From positions 372,001-436,000 of the forward strand of contig CAVYEI010000002.1 in the NCBI GenBank assembly GCA_963767475.1: a stretch of 64,000 nucleotides of DNA. The letters are read 5' to 3'. The position numbers were made by a program, and so were the translations under genes. This document shows, in pieces, positions 32,517 through 41,188 of the stretch. Within the stretch, counting starts at the first letter, position 1. The number at the start of each line of letters is the position of its first letter. The stretch is from WHSW01 sp963767475 (GTDB taxonomy: Bacteria; Actinomycetota; Thermoleophilia; Solirubrobacterales; 70-9). The notes under the pieces were generated by a model. The model ran no database searches, was not told the origin of the DNA, and worked only from the letters and a program-made list of their open reading frames with translations.

Positions 32517-34214
32517 ATGATCGACTTCCGCCTCTACAGACTCGCGTTCCTGCCCACCCTGCTGGTGGTGATCGTGGTCATGTTCTCGCTCGAAGGCGCC
32601 CCCGAGGCGCTGGAGCCGGTGACGCCGCCGACCACCTTCGAGGGCGACCGCGCGGCGGCGATCGCGCGTCAGATCGCGACCACCGCGCCAGACCGCGAAC
32701 CCGGCAGCGAGGGCGACGCCGCGGTCGCCGACCTGGTCCTGAACCGATTCGAGGACGTTCCCGCCGGGGCCGTCTCCGAGCAGCGCTTCGAGGCGTCGGT
32801 CGACGGCGAGGACGTCGCGCTTCGCAACGTGCTCCTGACCCTGCCCGGCGACGCCGAGGCGACGATCGTGATCGCCGCCGCGCGCGATGCGGCCCGCGCC
32901 CCCGGCGCAGCCTCCAGCGCCGCCGCGACCGGGATCCTGGTCGAGCTCGCGAACGCGTTTCGAGTCAGCCACGAGAAGACCTTCGTGCTCGCTTCGACCA
33001 CCGCTTCGGAGCCCGGCGCGACCGGCATCCGCGAGCTGATCAAGGGCCTGCCCGAGCGCGACACGATCGAGGCGGTCATCGTCATCTCCCAGCCCGGCTC
33101 AGCCTCGCGCAAGCCGCCCTTCGTGGTCTCCAGCTCGACCGGGGAAGCGAGCGCATCGGTGCAGCTCGAGCGCACAGCGGAGCGGGCGATCGAGATCCAG
33201 GCGCTCGAGGGGTCGAGTGAGGACGGCGCCTTCACGCAGCTCGCGAGGCTGGCGATCCCGTCGGGGCTCGGTGACCAGGCGCCGCTGATCGCCGAGGGCA
33301 CCGACGCGATCGCGATCTCCTCCGCGGGCGAGCGGCCGCTGAACAGCGACGACGATCAGCTCGAGGACCTCTCCGCCAAGAGCGTCGACGAGTTCGGGCG
33401 CGCGGCGCAATCCACGGTCAGCGCCATCGACGTCTCCGTCGCCGACCCGATCCATGGACCGGAGACGTTCGTCGAGCTCGACGACAACCTGCTCCCCGGA
33501 TGGGCGCTGGCGCTGCTGGCCCTGGCGCTGTTCATGCCGGCGGGCGTCGCCGCCGTTGACGGCTGCGCCCGCGCCGCGCGCCAGGATCTGGCGATCGGGG
33601 GCGCGCTCGCCTGGGCCGCCGCCCGCAGCCTGCCCTTCGTCGGCGCCCTGGCGATGCTCTACGCGCTGGCGATCGTCGGCGCGATCCCACGTCCCGAGTT
33701 CCCCTTCGATCCCGCGCTCTACGGACTGGGCGCGCGGGGCGTGATCGCGTTCCTCGCGATCGCCGTGGTCGCGGCGGCGAGCGCTTGGCTCCTGCGCTCG
33801 CGCGGGGTCACCGCTCGCAGGGCGCCCCCGCCGGCGGTCTGCGGACTCGGCGCGGTCGCGGTGATCGCATCGGTGGCGCTCTGGCTTGCGAACCCGTATC
33901 TGGCCCTGCTCGCCGCACCGATCACTCACGTCTGGTTGCTCGTCGCCGGCGAGCCGAGCCCGGCCCGGCGGGTGAGCGGGGTGGTCGTCAGCGGGCTCGC
34001 ATGCCTGCCGCTGATCGCGGCGTCGATCGCGGTGGCCCGCGTCCTCGATCTCGGCCTGGACGCTCCCTGGACGTTCGTGCTGATGGTCGCCGATGGGCAG
34101 ATCGGGCTCCTCGCCGTGCTCGCGCTCTGTTTCCTCGGCGGCGTGGTCGCGGGCGTGATCGCCCTGGCGCTCCGAGGCACGAGCCAGGCACGGGAGCTCC
34201 CAGCCGACGCCTAG
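32517..34214 (+). CDS. Membrane-anchored M28-like pseudopeptidase
   Basis: A 565-residue protein: N-terminal helix (about 9-25), a soluble domain (about 35-320) and a C-terminal membrane part with about seven or eight helices (from residue 325). The soluble domain follows the order of M28 zinc peptidases (EPGSEGDAAVADLVLNRF; RNVLLTLPG; then IVIAAARDAARAPG). The usual zinc-binding His-x-Asp of the AHYDS type reads AARDA here, and the DDNASG site reads SSAAATG, so two metal ligands are lost. It therefore probably binds peptide or lipid without hydrolysing it. The architecture matches membrane M28 proteins of the Fxna/ERMP1 type. Confidence 0.7.
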   Translation: MIDFRLYRLAFLPTLLVVIVVMFSLEGAPEALEPVTPPTTFEGDRAAAIARQIATTAPDREPGSEGDAAVADLVLNRFEDVPAGAVSEQRFEASVDGEDVALRNVLLTLPGDAEATIVIAAARDAARAPGAASSAAATGILVELANAFRVSHEKTFVLASTTASEPGATGIRELIKGLPERDTIEAVIVISQPGSASRKPPFVVSSSTGEASASVQLERTAERAIEIQALEGSSEDGAFTQLARLAIPSGLGDQAPLIAEGTDAIAISSAGERPLNSDDDQLEDLSAKSVDEFGRAAQSTVSAIDVSVADPIHGPETFVELDDNLLPGWALALLALALFMPAGVAAVDGCARAARQDLAIGGALAWAAARSLPFVGALAMLYALAIVGAIPRPEFPFDPALYGLGARGVIAFLAIAVVAAASAWLLRSRGVTARRAPPPAVCGLGAVAVIASVALWLANPYLALLAAPITHVWLLVAGEPSPARRVSGVVVSGLACLPLIAASIAVARVLDLGLDAPWTFVLMVADGQIGLLAVLALCFLGGVVAGVIALALRGTSQARELPADA

Positions 34215-34344
34215 TGGACGTCCCCCATTCGACCAGGGGCGAGCACCCGGATAATCGGACGAGTGTTGAGTGGACGCAATTCCAATCGGGTATCGGGGCC
34301 CTGCGGCCGATGAGTTGCCTGAGAAAAACAGCGCGGAGTAGTCA
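34215..34344. other. 130-bp leader before the FlgM-like gene
   Basis: The stretch is less GC-rich than its surroundings and has several possible short stems. The motif GTGGACGCAA (34269-34278) slightly recalls the GGACGCAAAGCC core of class I c-di-GMP riboswitches, but the required CAAACC partner and second helix are not evident, so no riboswitch is called. No promoter stands out. Confidence 0.25.
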
Positions 34345-34569
34345 ATGACTGCGTGGGCAAGCCGCGAACCACTCGATCCAACGGAGACCAGAGGAAGGTT
34401 GAAGGAGTTGAAGCGGGAAATCGCACTCAACCAATACGACGTCGACTCACGTGTGGTCGCCGGCGCCATTCTGAGCAAGCTCCGGCTGGTCAAGCGGGGC
34501 CGAATGGCACTCACCGGGTACGAAGGTGGTCGAACCCCTCCGGGGTCCGGCCTCCATCCAGGCCGCTGA
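34345..34569 (+). CDS. Small FlgM-like anti-sigma factor protein
   Basis: A 74-residue protein whose RLKELKREIALNQYDVDS and following VVAGAILSKLRLVKR resemble the C-terminal sigma-binding helices of FlgM (usual pattern: helix, GxYxVD, helix). ATG 34345 has GGAG 7 bp before it. The last 20 codons overlap the 3' end of thiL on the other strand, which may explain the low-complexity GGRTPPGSGLHPG tail. No flagellar gene is in the window, so its target is unknown. Confidence 0.55.
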   Translation: MTAWASREPLDPTETRGRLKELKREIALNQYDVDSRVVAGAILSKLRLVKRGRMALTGYEGGRTPPGSGLHPGR

Positions 34570-35521
34570 GCGTAAGGTCGCCGGTACTCGAGACCTCGCC
34601 GATCACGGCGAGGCTCGAGCCCGTAGAGGCAACGGCCTCTCTCGCGGCCTCGTGCACCTTCGGTGGCAGGGTCGCCAGCAACTCGTAGTCCTCGCCGCCG
34701 GCGAGCGCAAGATCGAGCGGGTCGGCCCCCGCGGCCTCCGCCACCTCACCCACTCCGGCCTGGATCGGCACCCGCTCGAGCTCGATCTCGAGCCCGGGGC
34801 CGCCGGCCCTCGCCAGATGCCCGGCGTCCGCACCGAGTCCGTCGCTGACGTCGATCATCGCCGTCGCCCCGGCAGCCGCCAACGCCGACCCGGCGGCGAG
34901 CAACGGCGTCGGCTCCAGCTGGCGAGCGCGCAGCGCCGCGGCGACCGGATCTGCGAGCCGGTCCGCGAGCTCCGGGCGCTCGAGCAGCAAGAGCCCCGCC
35001 GCCGCGCCTCCGAGCTCACCCGTGAGCACGACGAGATCCCCCGGGCAGGCGCCGGCACGGCGCACGAGCGCCTCGGGGTCGGTGCCGGCGCCGACGACGG
35101 TCACCGCGACCAGCAACGACGGAGCGCGGGTGACGTCGCCGCCGGCGATCACCACCGCGTGCGCCGCAGCCACCTGCGCCAAGCCATCGGCCAGCTCGAG
35201 CAGCTCGGCCTCGGTCCGGTCCTCGGGGATCCCCAGCTGCACGTACGCCTCGCCCGCGGTCGCACCCATCGCCGCCAGATCCGAGAGCGCGACGGCCAGC
35301 GCCTTGTGGCCCACCTGGCGAGCGCTGAACGGCGGGATCCGGAAGTGCACGCCCTCGATCAGCGCATCGACGCTGGTCGCGGTGGCGCCCGGGCGAGCGG
35401 TGATCGCGGCGTCGTCGCCGCTACCGAGGACGACTGCGCTCGAAGCCTGCGGCGCGCCGGCCTGCGCGATCCGCTCGCGGATCGCCGCGATCAGCTCGAA
35501 CTCACCATTCACGCCTTCCAT
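34511..35521 (-). CDS. thiL: Thiamine-monophosphate kinase
   Basis: A 336-residue protein of the PurM/ThiL fold. Conserved segments are LGSGDDAAITARPG, DALIEGVHFR, VGHKALAVALSDLAAMGA, the Gly-Gly-Asp VIAGGDVTRAP, and AMIDVSDGLGADAGHLA with the C-terminal LALAGGEDYELLATLPP. It phosphorylates thiamine monophosphate to the active diphosphate with ATP. No other thi genes are near. It sits immediately upstream of the PBP gene end on the same strand. Confidence 0.93.
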   Translation of the reverse strand: MEGVNGEFELIAAIRERIAQAGAPQASSAVVLGSGDDAAITARPGATATSVDALIEGVHFRIPPFSARQVGHKALAVALSDLAAMGATAGEAYVQLGIPEDRTEAELLELADGLAQVAAAHAVVIAGGDVTRAPSLLVAVTVVGAGTDPEALVRRAGACPGDLVVLTGELGGAAAGLLLLERPELADRLADPVAAALRARQLEPTPLLAAGSALAAAGATAMIDVSDGLGADAGHLARAGGPGLEIELERVPIQAGVGEVAEAAGADPLDLALAGGEDYELLATLPPKVHEAAREAVASTGSSLAVIGEVSSTGDLTLSGLDGGRTPEGFDHLRTR

Positions 35522-35551
35522 TGAACCGCCCCGGCGCGCGGAGCGGCCGGC

Positions 35552-37693
35552 CTAGGGCCGGACGCCGCCGTTTGAGTTCGGGTCGACGCCGCCGGCGCCG
35601 CCGGTGCCGCCACCGGTGTCGCCTCCCGGCGTCGGTGGCGTCGGCGCCGGATCCTGGCCCGCGCCGGGCGCGTAGAGGTCGGGGTCGTAGCCCTCGTCCG
35701 GGGTGCCGGTGGAGTCGTCGGTGCTGGGATCGTCGGTATCGGTCGTGTCGTCGGGCGTCGCGGTCTCGGCCGGATCCTCGTAGTTGGGATCGACCGTGTG
35801 CTCGCTGTAGTAGCCCGAGAGGTCCGCCGGGTTCTCCGGCAGCGGGAAGTCGTCGCACGGTTGCGCCGCCGCCACCGACATGTAGTCGTGCCAGATCGGC
35901 GCCGCCAGATCGGCGCCGTAGCCGGGCAGCGGCACCCGCTCATCGGGGTTCCCGACCCAGACCGCGGTCGAGACATGCGGCGTGTAGCCGACGAACCAGG
36001 CGTCCGCCTGCTCCTCGGTGGTCCCGGTCTTGCCGGCCGCCGGACAGGGGATGTCGCAGCAGGCTGCGGTGCCGTAGTCGAGCGTGCCGGTCATCACGTC
36101 GGCGACCGTGTAGGCGACGCCGTCGGAGATCACCCTGGTCCCCTCGGGATCCTCGGGCTCGTCGACGTGCCCATCCGGGAACTCGACCCTCTCGATCGCG
36201 GTCGGGTCGTGGTGCACGCCACCGTTGGCAAGCGTGGCGAAGCCGTTCGATTGGTCGAGCACGGTCACGTCACTGGCGCCGAGCACGTCGGGGGCGTATC
36301 CCGACAGCGGGCTGGTGACGCCCATGCGCTTCGCCATCTCGTCCATCTCGTCGACGCCGATGTCGAGCACCAGCTGGGCGAAGACGGTGTTGACCGAGTT
36401 CGCGGTCGCGTCGCGCAGGCTCATCGAGCCGCCGCCGCCGCCGCTCACCGACCAGGCCTCGCCGTACTGGCCGTTGGGGTAGAGCGTGATCGAGGAGGGC
36501 GCCGAGTAGTAGGTGGAGTCCGGGTCGATCCCCTGGTCGACCGCGGTCGTCAGCGCGTAGGGCTTGAACGAGGAGCCCGGCTGCCGCCGCCCCTGGGCGG
36601 CGAGGTTGAACTGGCTGTCCTCGTAGGACTCCGACGAGGCCATCGCCTTGATCTCGCCGGTGTCGACGTCGGTCGAGACCAGCGCCTCCGCCGCGCCGTA
36701 GACCGGGTGGGCGGCGATTGCCTGCTCGGCCACGTTCTGGAGCTTCGGGTCGAGCGTGGTGTAGATCTTGAGCCCACCGTCGCGCACGGTGACGACGCCG
36801 TAGCGCTCGATCAGCTCCTGCTGGACGAAGTCGAAGAAGTACTGCTGGGTGCGCGACTCGTAGCGGTAGCCGCGCTCCAGCCCGAGCCCGTCGCTCTTTG
36901 CCTCTTCCGCGTTCGCCTGGGTGATGTAGCCCTGGTCGGCCATCGCGTCGAGCACCTGCCCGCGCCGCCGCTTGGCCCCATCGGGGTTCGTGAACGGGTT
37001 GTAGTCGGTCGGCGCCTGCGGCAGTCCGGCGAGCAGCGCGGCCTCGTTCAGGTTGAGCTCGGAGACGTCCTTGTTGAAGAACACCTGCGACGCGGCCTGC
37101 ACCCCGACCGCGGTCTTGCCGTCGTTGGTGCCGTACGCGGCGGTGTTCAGGTACTCCTCGAGGATCTCGTCCTTGGAGTGCTCCTTCTCGTACTCGCGCG
37201 CCATCTCGGCCTCGACGATCTTGCGCTCGATCGTGTCCTCGGGGTCGTCGATGAACAGGTTTCGCACCAGCTGCTGGGTGATCGTCGAACCACCCTGCTT
37301 GACCTCGCCCGCCTCGAAGTTCTCGACCGCGGCCCGAATCACGGCGCTGAAGTCAACGCCCGTGTGCTCGTAGAAGTTCTCGTCCTCGATCGCGATCGTC
37401 GCGTTGCGCAGGCGCTCGGGCATCTTGTCGAGAGACACGGGCGTGCGCAGGACGTCGGACTGCACGTAGCCGAGGCTGGTGCCGTCGGCGGCGAAGACCT
37501 CGGAGTTGGCGCCGCTCTCGGCCGGCTTCAGGGTGTCGATCGACGGCGCCCCGGCGGCGATGTCGAGCACCCAGATTCCGGCACTGGCAACCCCGATGCC
37601 GATGATCGCGAGGACGACGGTAACGGCGAGCACAACTTTCTTGCCCACCGAGCCGCCCTGCGACCGATGACGTCTGCGTTGACGAGAGGTCAT
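35552..37693 (-). CDS. Class A penicillin-binding protein (transglycosylase/transpeptidase)
   Basis: A 713-residue protein from ATG 37693, preceded by basic codons with no homology. A basic cytoplasmic start and one membrane helix (about 18-42) lead to a GT51 domain (catalytic EDENFYEHTGVD; QGGSTITQQLVRN). The transpeptidase has SxxK Ser in QPGSSFKPYAL, SxN in ANSVNTVFAQ and KTG in AAGKTGTTEEQ. A 100-residue Asp/Thr/Pro then Gly-rich tail follows. It polymerises and cross-links peptidoglycan outside the membrane. The tail suggests cell-wall spanning, as in other actinobacterial PBP1 proteins. Confidence 0.95.
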   Translation of the reverse strand: MTSRQRRRHRSQGGSVGKKVVLAVTVVLAIIGIGVASAGIWVLDIAAGAPSIDTLKPAESGANSEVFAADGTSLGYVQSDVLRTPVSLDKMPERLRNATIAIEDENFYEHTGVDFSAVIRAAVENFEAGEVKQGGSTITQQLVRNLFIDDPEDTIERKIVEAEMAREYEKEHSKDEILEEYLNTAAYGTNDGKTAVGVQAASQVFFNKDVSELNLNEAALLAGLPQAPTDYNPFTNPDGAKRRRGQVLDAMADQGYITQANAEEAKSDGLGLERGYRYESRTQQYFFDFVQQELIERYGVVTVRDGGLKIYTTLDPKLQNVAEQAIAAHPVYGAAEALVSTDVDTGEIKAMASSESYEDSQFNLAAQGRRQPGSSFKPYALTTAVDQGIDPDSTYYSAPSSITLYPNGQYGEAWSVSGGGGGSMSLRDATANSVNTVFAQLVLDIGVDEMDEMAKRMGVTSPLSGYAPDVLGASDVTVLDQSNGFATLANGGVHHDPTAIERVEFPDGHVDEPEDPEGTRVISDGVAYTVADVMTGTLDYGTAACCDIPCPAAGKTGTTEEQADAWFVGYTPHVSTAVWVGNPDERVPLPGYGADLAAPIWHDYMSVAAAQPCDDFPLPENPADLSGYYSEHTVDPNYEDPAETATPDDTTDTDDPSTDDSTGTPDEGYDPDLYAPGAGQDPAPTPPTPGGDTGGGTGGAGGVDPNSNGGVRP

Positions 37694-37736
37694 GGCGAAC
37701 CGGTAAGGGTACCGAGCGCGCTTATCCCGCTTGCAA

Positions 37737-37790
37737 GAAAGGCGCCTCAACGGCGGCGCGGCTCGGCTTCGCTTCGCTCCGCCTCACAGG
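37737..37790 (-). repeat. Hairpin repeat, copy A
   Basis: On the plus strand it begins GAAAGGCGCCTCAACGGCGG and ends with GCCTCACAGG. On the minus strand, where mscS is read, it supplies the mscS stop TGA (37786-37784) and then a GCGCC/GGCGC stem with loop GCCGTTGA and the T-rich CTTTCTT, so it can act as a terminator between mscS and the PBP gene. Shares 23 bp exactly with copy B. Confidence 0.8.
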
Positions 37791-38548
37791 ACTCCCGCCT
37801 CGCGAAGCGCGCGTTGCGCGCGCTCGCGCAGGGCCGCCTCCTCGCCCGAGGCGCGGGTACCGCCGGGGCGGCGCGGGCCGTGGACCTCGATCCGGACCCC
37901 GTCGGGTGTGATCTCGGCGATCTCCACCTGCGAGGGCTCGAGCACGGTGAGCGCTTCGCGGGCTCGCGAGAGGTCGGCGTCGGGCGGCACCCAGAGCGAG
38001 GCCATCACGGGCGCGTTCAGGTTGCCGGTCGACCGGTTGACGACCACGTTCGTGACCACGACCTCGTTGGGCACGATCACCAGCCGTCCGTCGCCGGTGT
38101 CGATGAACGTGTGCGAGAGCGTCAGGTCGCTGACGCGGCCCGTCTCGTCCTCGATCGTCACCGTGTCGCCGATCCGGATCGGCTGCGAGATCGCCAGCAG
38201 GATGCCGGCGAGCGGGTTGGCGAGGATCTTCTGCGCGGCGAAGCCGAGCACCAGCCCGAGCACGGCGCTCGACGCGAGCACCGCGTTGGCGAGCCTGTTG
38301 AGCTTGTCGAACTGGCTCAGCGCGATCCCGAGGCCGACGACGATGATCGCCGCGAACACCAGCCGCCGGATCATCCGCAGGCGCGTGGTCGTAGCCCGCG
38401 AGACGGTCGTATCGCTGACCTTGGAGGCGACCCGGGTGGCGCGGCCGATGACGAAGCGATCGATGATGAAGGCGAGCGCGACGGCGATCAGCATCGTGAT
38501 CGCGGCCGAGATCCAGTCGCCGTTGGATTCCCAGAACGTCTCTTCCAC
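37784..38548 (-). CDS. MscS-family mechanosensitive channel
   Basis: A 254-residue protein from GTG 38548 (start FWESNGDWISAAITM). Three membrane helices precede the pore helix and the beta domain: LASSAVLGLVLGFAAQKILA and NPLAGILLAISQPIRIGDTV, then DETGRVSDLTLSHTFID, PNEVVVTNVVVNRS. This is the shape of small-conductance channels that release solutes when the membrane is stretched. An upstream start would include repeat copy B and is rejected. The stop codon is donated by repeat copy A. Confidence 0.92.
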   Translation of the reverse strand: MEETFWESNGDWISAAITMLIAVALAFIIDRFVIGRATRVASKVSDTTVSRATTTRLRMIRRLVFAAIIVVGLGIALSQFDKLNRLANAVLASSAVLGLVLGFAAQKILANPLAGILLAISQPIRIGDTVTIEDETGRVSDLTLSHTFIDTGDGRLVIVPNEVVVTNVVVNRSTGNLNAPVMASLWVPPDADLSRAREALTVLEPSQVEIAEITPDGVRIEVHGPRRPGGTRASGEEAALRERAQRALREAGVL

Positions 38549-38577
38549 GGGCCCGATCCTGCCAGTCTTGACACATG

Positions 38578-38626
38578 AAAGGCGCCTCAACGGCGGCGCA
38601 CCTCCGCTTTGCCCTTCGGGCTCCGC
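38578..38626 (-). repeat. Hairpin repeat, copy B
   Basis: Contains GGCGCCTCAACGGCGGCGC (38581-38599) exactly as in copy A, then a diverged second half (CACCTCCGCTTTGCCC). It lies between the divergent mscS and HAD genes. The stem GCGCC/GGCGC is intact; the terminal GCCTCA is lost. Confidence 0.7.
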
Positions 38627-38633
38627 GATCGGA

Positions 38634-39308
38634 GTGACGACCAAGGCAGTGTTTCTCGATGCGCTCGGCACCCTGGTCGAGCTCGAGCCGCCGTGGATAC
38701 ACCTGGCCGCGGCGCTCGGCGTCGAGCCGGACGAGCGCGTGAAGCGCGCGATGCGCGCCGAGATGGCCTACTACCGCGACCACGCTCACGAGGGCAGCGA
38801 CGACGACGCGCTCGCCGACCTGCGCCGGCGCTGCGCCGAATTGCTCTCGGATGAGCTCGGCCGAGACGTGTCGGTGCAGACGATGATGGCCGCGATCCGC
38901 TTTCGCGCCTACGCGGACGCGGCGCCGGCGCTGGCGGCGCTGCGCGGGCGCGGCCTGGCGCTGGTCTGCGTCTCCAACTGGGACGTCTCGCTCGGCCAAG
39001 TGCTGGCCCGGTGCGGGCTCGCCGAGGCGCTCGACGGAGTCGTCACCTCCGCCGCGGCCGGCGCGCGCAAGCCCGACCCGGCGATCTTCGCCCCAGCGCT
39101 CGAGCTCGCCGGCTGCGAACCGGCCGAGGCACTGCACGTCGGCGATACGGCGGCCGAGGACGTCGACGGCGCGCGCGCGGCCGGCATCCCGGCGCTGTTG
39201 ATCAATCGCGAACCAAACAAGGCGCCTCAACAGCGGCGCGGCTCGGCTACGCCTCACAGGGGCCAGATAGCCTCGCTCGCCGAGATCGAGCAGCATCTCC
39301 AACCTTGA
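38634..39308 (+). CDS. HAD-superfamily hydrolase with in-frame repeat insertion
   Basis: A 224-residue protein from GTG 38634 (GTG 38649 is also possible). The HAD motifs are VFLDALGTL (Asp nucleophile), CVSNWDVSL (motif II), the Lys in ARKPDPAIF and HVGDTAAEDVDGARAAG. It is a haloacid-dehalogenase-like phosphatase. Near the C-terminus, between LLINRE and IASLAEIEQHL, codons of repeat copy C encode a KAPQQRRGSATPHRGQ insertion, an unusual spot for a repeat in this family. Substrate unknown. Confidence 0.9.
   Translation: MTTKAVFLDALGTLVELEPPWIHLAAALGVEPDERVKRAMRAEMAYYRDHAHEGSDDDALADLRRRCAELLSDELGRDVSVQTMMAAIRFRAYADAAPALAALRGRGLALVCVSNWDVSLGQVLARCGLAEALDGVVTSAAAGARKPDPAIFAPALELAGCEPAEALHVGDTAAEDVDGARAAGIPALLINREPNKAPQQRRGSATPHRGQIASLAEIEQHLQP
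39219..39261 (+). repeat. Hairpin repeat, copy C, inside the HAD gene
   Basis: GGCGCCTCAACAGCGGCGC plus GGCTCGGCTACGCCTCACAGG lies within the coding sequence of the HAD gene, read in frame, adding about 14 residues between the last HAD strand and the final helix. Confidence 0.8.
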
Positions 39309-40129
39309 TCGACCCGCCCGACACCAGCCCGAACGACCCGCCGCCCGCTTCGAGGTACAGCAGCGACGTCGGCAGCCAGCCGCCGCCGCCGACGACCGCA
39401 CCGCTGAGCGGGCCGGAGGGCCCGCCGCTGACGCCTCCCGCGGCCGGGCCGGCGCTCGAGCAGGCGGGCTGGGGCGCCGGGCGCGCATTCGGTGGGCTCG
39501 GCTTCGCGATCGCCGCCTCGATCGTGTTCTCGCTCGTCGTGATCGCGTTCGACAGCGAGATCGAGTCGCTCGCGGCCAAGGTGGTGCTGCAGCTGCTGGT
39601 CGCCGGCAGCCTGATCGGGGCCGCGTTCCTGTTCGCCAGCCCGGAGCTGCGCAGCTTCGCCCCCCGCGAGGCCCTCGGCCTGCGGCGGCCGTTGAGGAAA
39701 TCGATCTGGCTCTCCGTTGCCACCTACTTCGGATACATCGCCTGCGCGGCGGTGATCGCGCTCCTGCTCGCCCCCGAACAGGACGACATCACCCGCGAAC
39801 TCGGCGGCGACGAGGGTGCCCTGGGCACGATCGTCGCCGGCTTTCTGATCGTCATCGTCGCCCCCGTGAGCGAGGAGATCTTCTTCCGCGGCTTCCTCTT
39901 CGCCGGCCTCAAGCGCACGATGCGTGTCATCCTCGGGGCGTTGATCGCGAGCGTGATCTGGGGGCTGTTCCACTACACCGGCCCCGGCACCTGGGGCGTC
40001 GTAATCCAGATCAGCGTCTTCGGCCTCTGGCTCTCGTGGCTCTACGAACGCACCGGGTCGATCTATCCGACGATCGCCGTGCACATGGTCAACAACGCGA
40101 TCGCCTTCACCTTCCTGATCAGCAGCTGA
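39305..40129 (+). CDS. CPBP-family intramembrane glutamic-type protease
   Basis: A 274-residue protein with a TTG start overlapping the HAD stop (TTGA). After a Pro-rich N-terminus, several membrane helices carry the CPBP motifs: APVSEEIFFRGFLFAG (the EExxxR), GLFHY (FxxxH type) and HMVNNAIAF. These are the Abi/CAAX-protease catalytic residues in membrane-embedded form. In actinobacteria, such proteins process prenylated or small membrane peptides or act in bacteriocin immunity; the substrate here is unknown. Confidence 0.85.
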   Translation: MIDPPDTSPNDPPPASRYSSDVGSQPPPPTTAPLSGPEGPPLTPPAAGPALEQAGWGAGRAFGGLGFAIAASIVFSLVVIAFDSEIESLAAKVVLQLLVAGSLIGAAFLFASPELRSFAPREALGLRRPLRKSIWLSVATYFGYIACAAVIALLLAPEQDDITRELGGDEGALGTIVAGFLIVIVAPVSEEIFFRGFLFAGLKRTMRVILGALIASVIWGLFHYTGPGTWGVVIQISVFGLWLSWLYERTGSIYPTIAVHMVNNAIAFTFLISS

Positions 40130-40185
40130 GGGCTCCAGCAGCGCGCGCCTGCAGACCGACCAGCGAGCCTGCTTCAATTCCCGGC

Positions 40186-41181
40186 GTGAACAACCTGACT
40201 TCTGTCGCCGCAGGGATGCTGGCGACGCTCGCCATGATCCTGTTCCCCTCCTTCGCGCTCGCCCAGGGCGGCGGCGGAACGACCGGCGGCGGTGCCGACC
40301 CCGGCCCGGCGCCGGCGAAGATCAGCCTCAAGATCGGCGGGCTCAAGGGCGGCAAGGCTAAGGTCGGCGACCGGGTCGAGGTGGTGGGCACCGTGACCCC
40401 GTTCGTCGGTCATCAGAAGGTCCAGGTCCGGCTCGGCAACGGCGGCGACACCGTGCTCAAGGCGAATCCCTACGTGCGCCAGGTCAAGGGCAAGAACTAC
40501 GGCCGCTTCAAGCTGCGCTCGAAGCCGCTGCTCGACCCGGGCAAGTACCGGGCGCGGGCGCAGAAGAAGAAGACCGACCAGCAGGCCGGGGGCGCCGCGA
40601 AGTCGAAGCGGTTCTCGCTCAAGTTCATCGACCTCGACCCGGGCGACCGGGGCCCGGCGGTCGATCTCTTCAACGACCTGCTGCGCGCCGAGGGCTACTA
40701 CGACACCGACAAGCACAATTACGGCTCCCACACGGAGCGCGCGGTGATGGCCTTCCGCAAGGTCAACGGCATGGCCCGAAACTTCCAGGCGACCCCGGGG
40801 ATCTTCAAGGCGCTCGCCGAGGGCAAGGGTGGCTTTCAGCCCAAGTACCCGAACGACGGCAAGCACGTCGAGGTCGACATCTCGAAGCAGGTGATGGCGC
40901 TCGTCGACGACGGTGAGGCCAAGTACGTGTTCATGATCGCCACCGGCGCCGCCGCCACGCCCTCCGACCAGGGCGCGTTCACCTTCTACCGCAAGGACCC
41001 GGGCTACAACTCGCTCGGGATGTACTACTCGGTCTATTACAACCGCGGCGAAGCGACCCACGGCTACGCCTCGGTGCCGCCGTATCCGGCCAGCCACGGC
41101 TGCATCCGCAACCCGATCCCCGACTCGGTCTTCATCTACAACTGGATCGACCTCGGCGACAAGATGTACGTGTACAGCTAG
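40186..41181 (+). CDS. L,D-transpeptidase with peptidoglycan-binding domain
   Basis: A 331-residue secreted protein: signal peptide (about 1-28, ending SFALAQ), an Ig-like Gly/Lys-rich domain (about 45-140), a peptidoglycan-binding type 1 domain (LDPGDRGPAVDLFNDLLRAE) and a YkuD catalytic domain with SHGCIRNP near the C-terminus, containing the nucleophile Cys and the preceding His. It cross-links peptidoglycan by 3-3 bonds, complementing the class A PBP encoded nearby. An internal ATG (MLATLAMIL) is an alternative start. Confidence 0.92.
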   Translation: MNNLTSVAAGMLATLAMILFPSFALAQGGGGTTGGGADPGPAPAKISLKIGGLKGGKAKVGDRVEVVGTVTPFVGHQKVQVRLGNGGDTVLKANPYVRQVKGKNYGRFKLRSKPLLDPGKYRARAQKKKTDQQAGGAAKSKRFSLKFIDLDPGDRGPAVDLFNDLLRAEGYYDTDKHNYGSHTERAVMAFRKVNGMARNFQATPGIFKALAEGKGGFQPKYPNDGKHVEVDISKQVMALVDDGEAKYVFMIATGAAATPSDQGAFTFYRKDPGYNSLGMYYSVYYNRGEATHGYASVPPYPASHGCIRNPIPDSVFIYNWIDLGDKMYVYS

Positions 41182-41188
41182 GTCGGCC

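Noticed and set aside
34215..34344. c-di-GMP class I riboswitch upstream of the FlgM-like gene
   Set aside because: Only the GGACGCAA part resembles the consensus; the CAAACC partner strand and the second stem are not identifiable.
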